Positions 1-5,901 are shown, counted from the stretch's first letter. The stretch: 5,931 nt of DNA from JBFXEO01 sp050180015 (GCA_050180015.1 JBFXEO010000183.1:1-5931), one strand, 5' to 3'. Translations and numbers: made by a program. The notes: generated from the sequence alone by a model not told the origin.

Positions 1-91
1 GCTTTATGATGCCTACCCGAGTGTAGTGCGTTTTACCATTGGAATCAATCGATTTCTCGAGCACTTCGTTCCTTGAGTTGATATTTACTCC
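1..91 (-). pseudogene. In-frame continuation after the amber stop (probable C-terminal part of the same gene)
   Basis: Directly after TAG (94-92), in the same frame, 30 codons are open to the window edge and read GVNINSR, NEVLEKSIDSNGKTHY and TRVGIIK. There is no ATG in this frame, so it is not an independent gene start. The composition is protein-like and, from memory, resembles the end of the same secreted family, where IG(x)KEG is followed by a segment like FEVLE...DGKT.YKRVG. TAG would then stand in place of a glutamate codon (one change from GAG). The true end lies outside the window. Confidence 0.55.
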
Positions 92-1144
92 CTATTTCAT
101 CCCGATTGGTGATAAAACGGTTTTATCACTAACGCTATAGATGGGCGATTTTACCCTAAACGGCTCAAACTTTCGTTGGAGCTGAACGATGTTCTCGTCA
201 AGCGCACGGGCACATACTTTACGGATTACCTCCTCATTTGATTTTGTACCGCGCAGAACGGTTTTGCTACTCTTAACGGTGTACTTTCCAACGTATTTCA
301 GCGAAAAGATGTTAGCATCGTTCTCGTATGCTAACTTTTTATCGTTGTTCGACTCGCTGATCCCAAAGTAGTATTTTTCGTAGAAAACCGAAGCGCATGC
401 TGGATTCCAATCCAAACAATATAGGTATGAAGTTATGGTAACTGTAAAGCCGGCAATTAGGTCGGCTACGTCAGATCCCGAATTTGCTAACGAGGAGATA
501 GAGGTGCTAATATCCTGCGTATTTCCCGAGGAAACACCGCCAACCGCATCGGCTACATCCCCTATTATACTTAGCCACGATGACGTTTTTTGGGCACGCT
601 TTCCCTTATCGATGTACTGTATATCGTTGACGATTACAAACGTGTTGCCGATAAGCTCTTCGCCGGCATCAGAGAGTAGCGAAAGCCCCCTGACCGTTTG
701 CTTGGCCACGTTGTAATCCATAGTTGAGGCATCATAAAATCCCCGCTGTGCAATCAGGTCGGTATTAAATGTACCAGACTCCTTATTCCTGCTAAACCAT
801 TTTGATACCAAGCGCTTTGATACGTGGCTGCGGTTTAAAAGCATATCGATGTTCCCTTTCTGATCTTTTGAATCATCGGAAGGAAAAGATCGTATCGAAA
901 GGTTGTGGTTGTTATACTTATCGGAGACAGGGATGTTTAAAAACTCTTGCTGAATTTCTTTCCCGAACTTATAGCCGGGGTGAGATAGAACCAGCGAATA
1001 TATAGAGTTCCTATGGTACTTGGTGATAAGAGAATCTATTCGTTTGGTTTGCGCTATTCCGTATATCGGAGTAAATATCGCTATAGCAATTGTAGCGATA
1101 CAAATAGAAGCATAACCTGCTATCCTAGTAATCCCACTTTTCAT
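92..1144 (-). CDS. Conserved secreted Bacteroidota protein, probably interrupted by an amber codon
   Basis: The protein has 350 residues from the ATG at 1144; an ATG at 1159 would add MRLTI. The inner ATG is preferred because GAGG lies 9 nt before it and it starts a good signal peptide (MKSGITRIAGYASICIA... ending YGIAQ). Both starts overlap the previous gene (20 or 35 bp). The body contains segments I recall from a family of uncharacterised secreted Bacteroidales proteins: KFGKEI, LIAQRGFYDAS, AKQTVRGLSLLSDAGEEL, GNTFVIVNDIQYIDK, ARALDENIVQLQRKFEPFRV. No enzymatic motif is evident. It ends PIGMK then TAG (94-92), but the same frame continues open to the window edge with plausible family C-terminal sequence. 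The likely reading is a nonsense-interrupted gene, with readthrough or a sequence error as alternatives. Confidence 0.78.
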   Translation of the reverse strand: MKSGITRIAGYASICIATIAIAIFTPIYGIAQTKRIDSLITKYHRNSIYSLVLSHPGYKFGKEIQQEFLNIPVSDKYNNHNLSIRSFPSDDSKDQKGNIDMLLNRSHVSKRLVSKWFSRNKESGTFNTDLIAQRGFYDASTMDYNVAKQTVRGLSLLSDAGEELIGNTFVIVNDIQYIDKGKRAQKTSSWLSIIGDVADAVGGVSSGNTQDISTSISSLANSGSDVADLIAGFTVTITSYLYCLDWNPACASVFYEKYYFGISESNNDKKLAYENDANIFSLKYVGKYTVKSSKTVLRGTKSNEEVIRKVCARALDENIVQLQRKFEPFRVKSPIYSVSDKTVLSPIGMK

Positions 1145-1745
1145 TATTGTAAGCCTCATAGCTGATACTGTTAAATCGATTGTTTAAAATATTCTTGTTT
1201 ACTTTTTCCCCGGTAAGAAAGTAGGTGGCGCATGCAGCGATGTAGTAGCGCTGCTTTTCTGTTACGAAGCCGTCGAGCCTCCCTACGCTATCAACGTTAT
1301 AGGCAATGGAAAGCATTGGTTTGTTGGTAAATAGTTCCAACTGCTCCTTTGAAATGCCGCTACGAACGTAGTAGTAGTCCCAATGAATATTATATTGAGA
1401 CATATCATACTCTTTTCTATCAAAAAAGAAACTTGTTGGTACGGTTAGTTCTAAACCATCCTTAAAGGTGAACGTTGTGCTTAAAATTTTTTTAGGGTCA
1501 AAGTCGGACATTTGCCAAGCGGAGTAGGTAAGAAAAATGTAGTATAACCCTTCAATTTTTTGGAACGAAAGGCTAAAGGCAGAGGTGTACATCTCCTTTT
1601 TGGTCGCTAAATACTCCGGGGTGTAGGTAATTATCTTCTCAGAGCCCGACATTTTCTCCGTATTAATTTTGTATTGTGCTATTGCCTTGTTGGTAAAGCA
1701 TATACCGAGGATAAACGTTAATGCATAGTATCGTTTTTTGTTCAT
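1125..1745 (-). CDS. Secreted/periplasmic protein of unknown function (206 aa)
   Basis: The start is placed at the ATG at 1745 because it begins a clear signal peptide (MNKKRYYALTFILGICFTNKAIAQ, cleavage after AIAQ). The frame is open a further 38 codons upstream, but that part is the leader repeat read in another frame and would bury the signal peptide. The mature part, about 182 residues, is rich in Tyr, Phe and Lys, has no second membrane segment and no cysteine pair pattern, and contains aromatic stretches such as WQMSDFDPKK and HWDYYYVRSG. I do not recognise a family. It is preceded by a copy of the same leader that precedes the lipoprotein gene, and its last 20 bp overlap the next gene, so the two downstream genes are very likely translated from one message. 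Confidence 0.82.
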   Translation of the reverse strand: MNKKRYYALTFILGICFTNKAIAQYKINTEKMSGSEKIITYTPEYLATKKEMYTSAFSLSFQKIEGLYYIFLTYSAWQMSDFDPKKILSTTFTFKDGLELTVPTSFFFDRKEYDMSQYNIHWDYYYVRSGISKEQLELFTNKPMLSIAYNVDSVGRLDGFVTEKQRYYIAACATYFLTGEKVNKNILNNRFNSISYEAYNNEKWDY

Positions 1746-1768
1746 TGATAATTGTTTGATAGGTATTA

Positions 1769-1828
1769 TCCCTACTCGTTTGGCTTTTCTGGTTCCGCCC
1801 CGTTTTTTGGAATGGTTATCGGCTCCAT
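1769..1828 (-). repeat. Leader repeat, copy 1 (before the 206-residue gene)
   Basis: This 60-bp element is homologous to 2395-2453 and lies in the 157-bp gap between the lipoprotein stop and the next start. It ends 23 nt before the ATG at 1745. Read from its own ATG (1828) it encodes an 18-residue frame, MEPITIPKNGAEPEKPNE, ending in TAG at 1774-1772. Both copies therefore begin with ATGGAG and contain KNGAEP in the ATG-initiated frame, although indels separate the frames after that. Confidence 0.75.
1772..1828 (-). CDS. Possible 18-codon leader peptide ORF
   Basis: The frame MEPITIPKNGAEPEKPNE lies wholly inside leader repeat copy 1 and stops 26 nt before the start of the secreted protein gene. 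It could be a regulatory leader peptide or an accidental frame inside a non-coding repeat. The indels relative to copy 2 favour the second reading. No ribosome binding site is visible. Confidence 0.2.
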   Translation of the reverse strand: MEPITIPKNGAEPEKPNE

Positions 1829-1842
1829 TTTTGATTTGCCTA

Positions 1843-1850
1843 AAAAAGTA
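1843..1850 (-). promoter_or_regulatory. Possible -7 element before leader copy 1
   Basis: On the minus strand TACTTTTT lies 14-16 nt before the ATGGAG of leader copy 1. A near-identical TACTTTTA lies at a similar distance before copy 2. No -33 TTTG is seen at the expected spacing, so this promoter is weaker or the similarity is fortuitous. Confidence 0.25.
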
Positions 1851-1902
1851 TGGCAACAAATTCGCTATCGTTGAGCATAAATATTTTCTTCTGAAAGAAT
1901 AA

Positions 1903-2370
1903 TTATTGTAAGGTGAATGCCTTATCTTTAAAAGTAAAATACATAGACTTACCTCCGTTTCCTCCTGTTTTTATAAAATTGACTGTACCCGTTAAGGTGC
2001 CTGATGTAGTGGTTATAAAAGAAAGAGTAAGATCAAATGACGCATCGTAATATGTATAATTACTAAGTATTGTACTTTTTTCTGAGTAATTACAAGTAAA
2101 CGACGCCGTCTTTAAATCAGATCTTTTATAAGTATATCTTGGCGTTTTTGTTACTTCAGTTGTAATTCCATACTCGGTACCTTCTGGAATCTTGCAAGTT
2201 CCATTAGATGTAAATTCTGAAACATCATATGATCCACCATTAAACAAAAGTTGTTTCCCTACTATATTTTTAGGAGCAATGCTATCCTCTGATGCATCAT
2301 CTTTTTTACATCCAGCAAGTGCTATTACAAAAAGACTAAACACCAAAATATTAAAAATCACTTTTCTCAT
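1903..2370 (-). CDS. Small secreted lipoprotein of unknown function
   Basis: Predicted lipoprotein of 155 residues. The N-terminus MRKVIFNILVFSLFVIALAGC is a signal peptide with lipobox LAGC; C21 would be lipidated, and the following KKDDASEDS is a flexible acidic linker typical of Bacteroidota surface or outer-membrane lipoproteins. The remaining roughly 125 residues are rich in alternating hydrophobic, T, S and Y residues (for example SFTCNY, DLTLSFITTTSGTLTGTVNF), suggesting a small beta-sheet or beta-barrel-like domain. I do not recognise a named family. It is the first gene downstream of the LytTR-like operator array and carries the leader repeat in front, so it is the most direct candidate target of the two-component system. 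No clear terminator follows before the next gene. Confidence 0.85.
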   Translation of the reverse strand: MRKVIFNILVFSLFVIALAGCKKDDASEDSIAPKNIVGKQLLFNGGSYDVSEFTSNGTCKIPEGTEYGITTEVTKTPRYTYKRSDLKTASFTCNYSEKSTILSNYTYYDASFDLTLSFITTTSGTLTGTVNFIKTGGNGGKSMYFTFKDKAFTLQ

Positions 2371-2453
2371 AACCTTTGTACTATCTGATAACTTTCCCTA
2401 CTCGTTTGGCTTTTCGGTTCCGCCCCGTTTTTGGAATGGTTTCTGGTCTCCAT
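2367..2453 (-). CDS. Possible 28-codon upstream ORF overlapping the lipoprotein start (ATGA)
   Basis: Starting at the ATG of leader copy 2, a frame of 28 codons (METRNHSKNGAEP...) stays open through the whole leader and ends in a TGA that overlaps the lipoprotein ATG as ATGA. That geometry would allow translational coupling. Against a real conserved peptide, the two leader copies differ by single-base indels, so the peptides agree only around KNGAEP and then diverge. There is no ribosome binding site to support initiation. It is recorded as a candidate, not a firm gene. Confidence 0.25.
   Translation of the reverse strand: METRNHSKNGAEPKSQTSRESYQIVQRL
2395..2453 (-). repeat. Leader repeat, copy 2 (before the lipoprotein gene)
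   Basis: This 59-bp element matches the copy at 1769-1828 over its whole length with a few substitutions and three single-base indels. Shared blocks on the minus strand include ATGGAG, ACCATTCCAAAAA, CGGGGCGGAACC and GAAAAGCCAAACGAGTAGGG. It ends 24 nt before the lipoprotein ATG; the other copy ends 23 nt before its gene. The near-constant distance suggests a 5' untranslated regulatory element or leader peptide region, not random repetition. Confidence 0.75.
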
Positions 2454-2469
2454 TATTTTAATTGAAGAA

Positions 2470-2501
2470 TAAAAGTAAAAAGCAATTTAGAATGCTGCAA
2501 C
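2470..2501 (-). promoter_or_regulatory. Possible Bacteroidota promoter for the lipoprotein transcript
   Basis: On the minus strand GTTG (2501-2498) is followed after 20 nt by TACTTTTA (2477-2470). This resembles the Bacteroidota pattern of a -33 TTTG and a -7 TAnnTTTG, with one mismatch in each and acceptable spacing. Transcription would begin near 2463, just before the leader repeat. The LytTR-like sites would lie at roughly -60, -80 and -105, consistent with activation from upstream. Confidence 0.35.
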
Positions 2502-2522
2502 AGCCTATATCTCTAAAAGTCA

Positions 2523-2573
2523 CTGAACTATGTAATGTCGGTGCTGAACCTATAAAATTCGTGACTGAATGGC
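2523..2573 (-). promoter_or_regulatory. Putative LytTR operator: three 9-bp direct repeats with 12-bp spacers
   Basis: On the minus strand three sites occur at a period of exactly 21 bp: GCCATTCAG (2573-2565), TAGGTTCAG (2552-2544) and ATAGTTCAG (2531-2523). The published LytTR consensus is [TA][AC][CA]GTTN[AG][TG], in direct repeats about 12 bp apart. The three sites match 7, 8 and 8 of its 9 positions (counting N as a match), and both spacers are exactly 12 bp. The array lies between the LytTR regulator gene and the lipoprotein gene, about 20 bp upstream of a possible promoter and oriented toward it. Binding by the neighbouring regulator is inferred. Confidence 0.55.
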
Positions 2574-2583
2574 CAAAATTCAT

Positions 2584-2822
2584 GGTTGGTCTATCCGACG
2601 CTTCCATGTCCTTACGGACGATGGGAGGTCTGCCTAACCGATGGTGGGTTCGGAGAGAGTAGCAACCTGCCTGCGTTTGAGGAACCGGGCAGCGTTTTGG
2701 TTGGTTTACCCCTGTCAGGGTTACAAGCCCCTGACAGGGGTGGATATGCCCTTACGGGCGGTGAAAGGTTGGGGTATAAACGAAAGCAACCCGAGAGCGC
2801 TCAAAGAGCCTGTCGGAGTTGC
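2584..2822. repeat. Palindrome-dense intergenic region with two similar foldable units
   Basis: No convincing gene is seen here; short plus-strand open frames overlap each other and have no recognisable protein character. Two units share landmarks in the same order. Unit A (2584-2667) and unit B (2699-2791) each start GGTTGGT, contain a hairpin with loop TTAC closed by CC/GG (GTCC-TTAC-GGAC at 2608-2619; GCCC-TTAC-GGGC at 2748-2759) and end AGCAACC. In each, the opening GGTTG can pair with the closing CAACC. Unit A has an 11-bp hairpin at 2601-2627 with one bulge, and TCCGA/TCGGA (2594-2598 with 2650-2654). Unit B contains the perfect palindrome at 2708-2741. A further fold pairs GCAAC with GTTGC (2786-2790, 2818-2822) around GCTC-AAA-GAGC. 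It could be a REP/MITE-type repeat cluster or a structured RNA; the sequence alone does not decide. Confidence 0.5.
2708..2741. repeat. Perfect 13-bp inverted repeat (REP-like palindrome)
   Basis: Arms 2708-2720 and 2729-2741 pair without a mismatch (ACCCCTGTCAGGG on the left) around an 8-nt loop. Neither strand has a T-run after it, so it does not look like a terminator. Its core, GTCAGGG...CCCTGAC, closely resembles the core of the terminator hairpin at 2832-2866, where the outer pairs differ but stay complementary. The two are probably members of one palindrome family. Confidence 0.7.
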
Positions 2823-2825
2823 GGG

Positions 2826-2866
2826 TTATAAAAACGCCGTCGGGGCTCCAAACCCTGACGGCGTTT
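2826..2866 (-). terminator. Rho-independent terminator of the two-component operon
   Basis: The hairpin arms are 2832-2845 and 2853-2866 with a 7-nt loop. Read on the minus strand, ten pairs (AAACGCCGTC with GACGGCGTTT) are followed by one A/C mismatch and three G/C pairs, and the stem runs into TTTTTAT. It begins about 35 nt past the regulator stop codon, where a terminator is expected. On the plus strand the mismatch becomes a G-U pair, but only TTTG follows, so minus-strand termination is preferred. Nothing on the plus strand needs terminating here. Confidence 0.68.
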
Positions 2867-2901
2867 GTGCAAAAATACTATAGACTTTACATAAAAACGG
2901 A

Positions 2902-3666
2902 TCACATCAAGCGGAACCGCTCCTGCAGCTGCCCTATAAATTTACTATTGGCGGTAAGTCCCTTTACATGACCGAAGGGCGGGAAAAGGATACACTCCTT
3001 ACCCTTTATCACGGACAGGTATGATATGTTTATAATCTGATCGCGGTTAATTTGCACAAACAAGTCGGAGTAAGCAAGGATGTTGCACGCAGTGGTGCTC
3101 CGCTTAAGGTGCAACTCGGTTAAATCCGAAAGCACAACGGCCCAGCGCTTCTTATCGTTCAAATACCTAAAGTAACCCATCTGTTCAATATGCAGTATCC
3201 GAAATCCGTCGATGGTTGTAACCATCAACACCGACGTGGATGGAAACAACCGGTTCATTTCATCGTTAAAGAATGTGCTGGACTTATCCTTTTTCAGAAA
3301 GTTGAAAAAACGTTCCATTACCAGGGCAATCTCTTTCTGTTCAAAAGGTTTAAGTATATAATCGAATGCCGAATTGCGTAAAGCCTCAAGTAGGTACTTA
3401 TCGTAAGCGGTATAAAATACCACCTGCATATTCCAATTGACAGAAGCCTTTAGATTCCTTAACAATTCAATGCCATTCATATCGGGAAGTTCAACATCCA
3501 GGAACACCAGCATTGGCTTATATTCCAGGATTAACGCTTCCCCTTGTTGTGCGGTTTTTGCAACACCTGCAATACTTATATTTTGATATGCTGCTAATGT
3601 ATCATTAAGCGGTTTAACACTTAATGGGTCGTCATCGACAATTACAATGTTTATTTCCTGAGCCAT
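2902..3666 (-). CDS. LytTR-family response regulator (REC-LytTR)
   Basis: Cytoplasmic transcription regulator of 254 residues, the usual length for the LytR/AlgR class. The receiver domain covers about 5-122, with the acidic pocket D11-D12-D13, phosphoacceptor D57 (FLDVELPDMNG), T86 and K106 (YILKPF). The LytTR DNA-binding domain covers about 147-250 and contains the typical block FVQINRDQIINISYL (203-217). The gene follows the kinase after 57 bp on the same strand, so the two are almost certainly co-transcribed and cognate. No Shine-Dalgarno sequence is visible before the ATG, as is common in Bacteroidota. LytTR domains bind pairs of 9-bp direct repeats about 12 bp apart; a matching array lies just downstream of this operon at 2523-2573, which suggests that the neighbouring lipoprotein cluster is a target (inference). 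Confidence 0.94.
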   Translation of the reverse strand: MAQEINIVIVDDDPLSVKPLNDTLAAYQNISIAGVAKTAQQGEALILEYKPMLVFLDVELPDMNGIELLRNLKASVNWNMQVVFYTAYDKYLLEALRNSAFDYILKPFEQKEIALVMERFFNFLKKDKSSTFFNDEMNRLFPSTSVLMVTTIDGFRILHIEQMGYFRYLNDKKRWAVVLSDLTELHLKRSTTACNILAYSDLFVQINRDQIINISYLSVIKGKECILFPPFGHVKGLTANSKFIGQLQERFRLM

Positions 3667-3723
3667 GATAAAAGCAGTGAATAGTTGGAATATACCATAT
3701 AGAGTAGCTTTTTATCCATTTTA
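3667..3723 (-). other. Kinase-regulator intergenic spacer
   Basis: This is a 57-bp A+T-rich gap between the kinase stop (TAA) and the regulator ATG. It holds no hairpin, T-run or convincing ribosome binding site, which fits read-through transcription of both genes as one message. Confidence 0.5.
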
Positions 3724-5901
3724 TTACAACTCGTACGAATAGTTTTGTGGAATATAAATCGACACATGTGTTCCACCCGAAGAACTGTCGTTGGCAGAAA
3801 TGGTAAAGGCTATCTTCTCCTGATTGCAAGCATTTAGCAGTTCAATGGTTTGGTATATCACTTTAAGCCCAGTCCCGGTTCCTTTCCGTTCTACTGGAGG
3901 CTGCGTAAATCCGCTACCGTTATCCACAACCATAATTAAAATACCTTTCGGTTGCTTATTAACAACAATTTGCAAAATCTTTTCTCCATCCCTCCCGCGT
4001 AGCGCATGTTTAATGGCGTTTTCTACGGGTATCTGAACTATCATTGAGGGTAACATACAAGTATTGTAATCGATATCCTCGCCCATTTCCCACTTCAGGA
4101 AGAAATCATCACCCAAACTTCTTCGTTCTACATCAATATACGTTTTAACAAAATCCAACTCCTTGCCAAGCGGTACACAAAGGCTTTCCGTTACCTCTAA
4201 GCTTTGACGCAGTAGCTTTACCAAACCTTGAAGTTCGAATCTTTCGCCATCGCTATTCTCCGCTATCACCTCATGGTTAAGAACATTGAACACAAAATGG
4301 GGTGATATTCTATTTCGGGTATTTAACATCTTTAGTTGGGTGATATACGCCATCTGCCTCTGGAATAGTACCTGTTGCTTGCGTTTACGTGATGTATAAG
4401 TAAAAAACCCGATAAGTAGTATTGACCCTACAGTGAATGAACTCAATAGAATGATTTTCTGGTTTCTATCTTCCTGATGGCGAATCTGCAATTTTTGTAA
4501 TTCGTTTTGCTGGTTTAACTTATCTATTTCAACCTGTTTTTTTTCAGCTTGGTACTGTACTTCAAGCTTATTTAACTGTTCGCTACTTTCTTTACTGTAT
4601 ATAGTATCGTTTGCTTGTTTAAAAAGTATATAATAATCCAATGCTTTTTTATAATCGGCCGTACTGCCATAGATGGACGAAAGTAGAGAATATGCTGCCC
4701 TTTGGAGATTTAAATTTTCGATATCTTTTGCAGCGCTTAAGCCTTTTAAAGCAAAATTTATTGCTTGACTATAGCTCCCTAAATCATTATAGCTAGATGC
4801 TACATTAATATAAGTTAAAGAAAGTCCTTCTCTATCGCCTATTGTTTCGTGTGTTTTAATATTTTTAAAGTAATACGATAGCGCATCCTTATACTGCCCC
4901 ATATCAGAATAAACAACAGCAATGTTATCGTTGCATTGACCAATACCATCCAGATCGTTTAAGGATTTTCTAATTTCCAGCGATTTTATAAAAAATTCGA
5001 GAGCTTTAGGGTAATTGCGGGTCTCGTAAAACTGGGAACCAATGTTATTGTAACAGCTGGCTATCCCGCGTAAATCCTTTAATTCTAACTTAATACTTAA
5101 CGATTTATTGTAGTACTCCACAGCCTTGCCGTTGTTATGCATATTAGAGTGGGCTATAGCTATATTATTACAGCACTGTGCAATACCATTTTTATCGCCA
5201 AGCTGCTCCCTTATTTTTAAAGATTTAAAATAGTAGTCTAACGCTTTTGCATAATTTCCCTTATTAAAGTAAACAGAGCCAATATTATTATAATCAACGG
5301 AAAGGCCGGATTGGTTGTTCTGCCTGATATCTATTCCCATCGACTTAGTATATTCCTGAATGGCCTGATTGTATTTACCTTGACAATCATACACCAAACC
5401 AATATTATTGTAACACTTTGCCAATCCGGCAGTATCTTTTAAGGTTTCGAAAATTTCCAACGATTTCTGAAAGTACATGATGGTAGTATCATAAATACCC
5501 CGATCGGCATAAATAATTCCAATGCTTGAATAGCAAGTTGCCAGCGTTGCCCGATCCTTCAAACGCTCCGAATAGCTTAAGGCCTCCAAGTAAATTCCTA
5601 AGGCTTTCTCATAGTCACACCAAAAAGCGTAACAGTTCCCTAAGCCTATAAGACTCCTTACCAACGTATTGTAATCATTTAGATGCAGGGCACCATTCTT
5701 CGCTCTTTCAAAGTACCATTCTGCTGAATCTGGAATGTTATACTGATAAACGTTTCCCAACTCAAGATACGTCTCTATCTCAACCTTAATGGTTGGCTTA
5801 TTTTTTACTATACTCAATAAACTATCTCTTTTTTGAATATTTTGACCATTTAACGAAAAACAAACTAATAAGAGAAGTAAAAAAAATGCATAGCTTTTCA
5901 T
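3724..5901 (-). CDS. TPR-containing LytS-type sensor histidine kinase
   Basis: Membrane sensor kinase, 725 residues, likely to phosphorylate the LytTR regulator encoded next. Visible order: signal peptide at about 1-20 (MKSYAFF then a leucine run, ending SLNGQ); a degenerate TPR at about 44-78, then nine TPR units of exactly 40 residues each (79-438) built on a G-[IL]-x3-Y-N-N-I-G pattern; a charged, glutamine-rich coiled coil at about 440-482; one membrane segment at about 483-504; and a His_kinase/HATPase module. The phosphoacceptor is H535 in ISPHFVFNVLN, followed by an N-box (VENAIKHAL, N628) and G-boxes DNGSGF (660-665) and GTGTGL (674-679). The TPRs are therefore predicted outside the cytoplasmic membrane and the kinase core inside. 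The ATG at 5901 is chosen because it begins the signal peptide; an upstream TTG in frame at the window edge would add ten residues that spoil it. The signal it senses is unknown. The promoter must lie beyond 5931. Confidence 0.93.
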   Translation of the reverse strand: MKSYAFFLLLLLVCFSLNGQNIQKRDSLLSIVKNKPTIKVEIETYLELGNVYQYNIPDSAEWYFERAKNGALHLNDYNTLVRSLIGLGNCYAFWCDYEKALGIYLEALSYSERLKDRATLATCYSSIGIIYADRGIYDTTIMYFQKSLEIFETLKDTAGLAKCYNNIGLVYDCQGKYNQAIQEYTKSMGIDIRQNNQSGLSVDYNNIGSVYFNKGNYAKALDYYFKSLKIREQLGDKNGIAQCCNNIAIAHSNMHNNGKAVEYYNKSLSIKLELKDLRGIASCYNNIGSQFYETRNYPKALEFFIKSLEIRKSLNDLDGIGQCNDNIAVVYSDMGQYKDALSYYFKNIKTHETIGDREGLSLTYINVASSYNDLGSYSQAINFALKGLSAAKDIENLNLQRAAYSLLSSIYGSTADYKKALDYYILFKQANDTIYSKESSEQLNKLEVQYQAEKKQVEIDKLNQQNELQKLQIRHQEDRNQKIILLSSFTVGSILLIGFFTYTSRKRKQQVLFQRQMAYITQLKMLNTRNRISPHFVFNVLNHEVIAENSDGERFELQGLVKLLRQSLEVTESLCVPLGKELDFVKTYIDVERRSLGDDFFLKWEMGEDIDYNTCMLPSMIVQIPVENAIKHALRGRDGEKILQIVVNKQPKGILIMVVDNGSGFTQPPVERKGTGTGLKVIYQTIELLNACNQEKIAFTISANDSSSGGTHVSIYIPQNYSYEL

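Noticed and set aside
435..716. Plus-strand open frames opposite the roughly 350-residue secreted protein gene
   Set aside because: They are antisense shadows of a gene with signal peptide and family-like motifs.
1746..1859. N-terminal extension of the 206-residue protein to 244 residues
   Set aside because: The extension translates the leader repeat in a different frame and places 38 mostly basic residues before a normal signal peptide.
1886..1899. Small hairpin after the lipoprotein stop as a terminator
   Set aside because: It has only five A/T-rich pairs (TTCTT/AAGAA) and no T-run after it on the minus strand, so it is too weak to call.
2462..2883. Three overlapping plus-strand open frames in the long intergenic region
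   Set aside because: They overlap each other and the palindromes, have no recognisable domain or signal, no promoter or ribosome binding site, and their codons simply read through inverted repeats.
3632..3829. Minus-strand open frame bridging the kinase and regulator genes
   Set aside because: It overlaps both well-supported genes in another frame and has no domain or composition of its own.
4588..5667. 120-bp periodicity resembling a repeat array
   Set aside because: It is explained by the 40-residue TPR units in the kinase; the units are diverged and there are no constant repeats with unique spacers as in a CRISPR.
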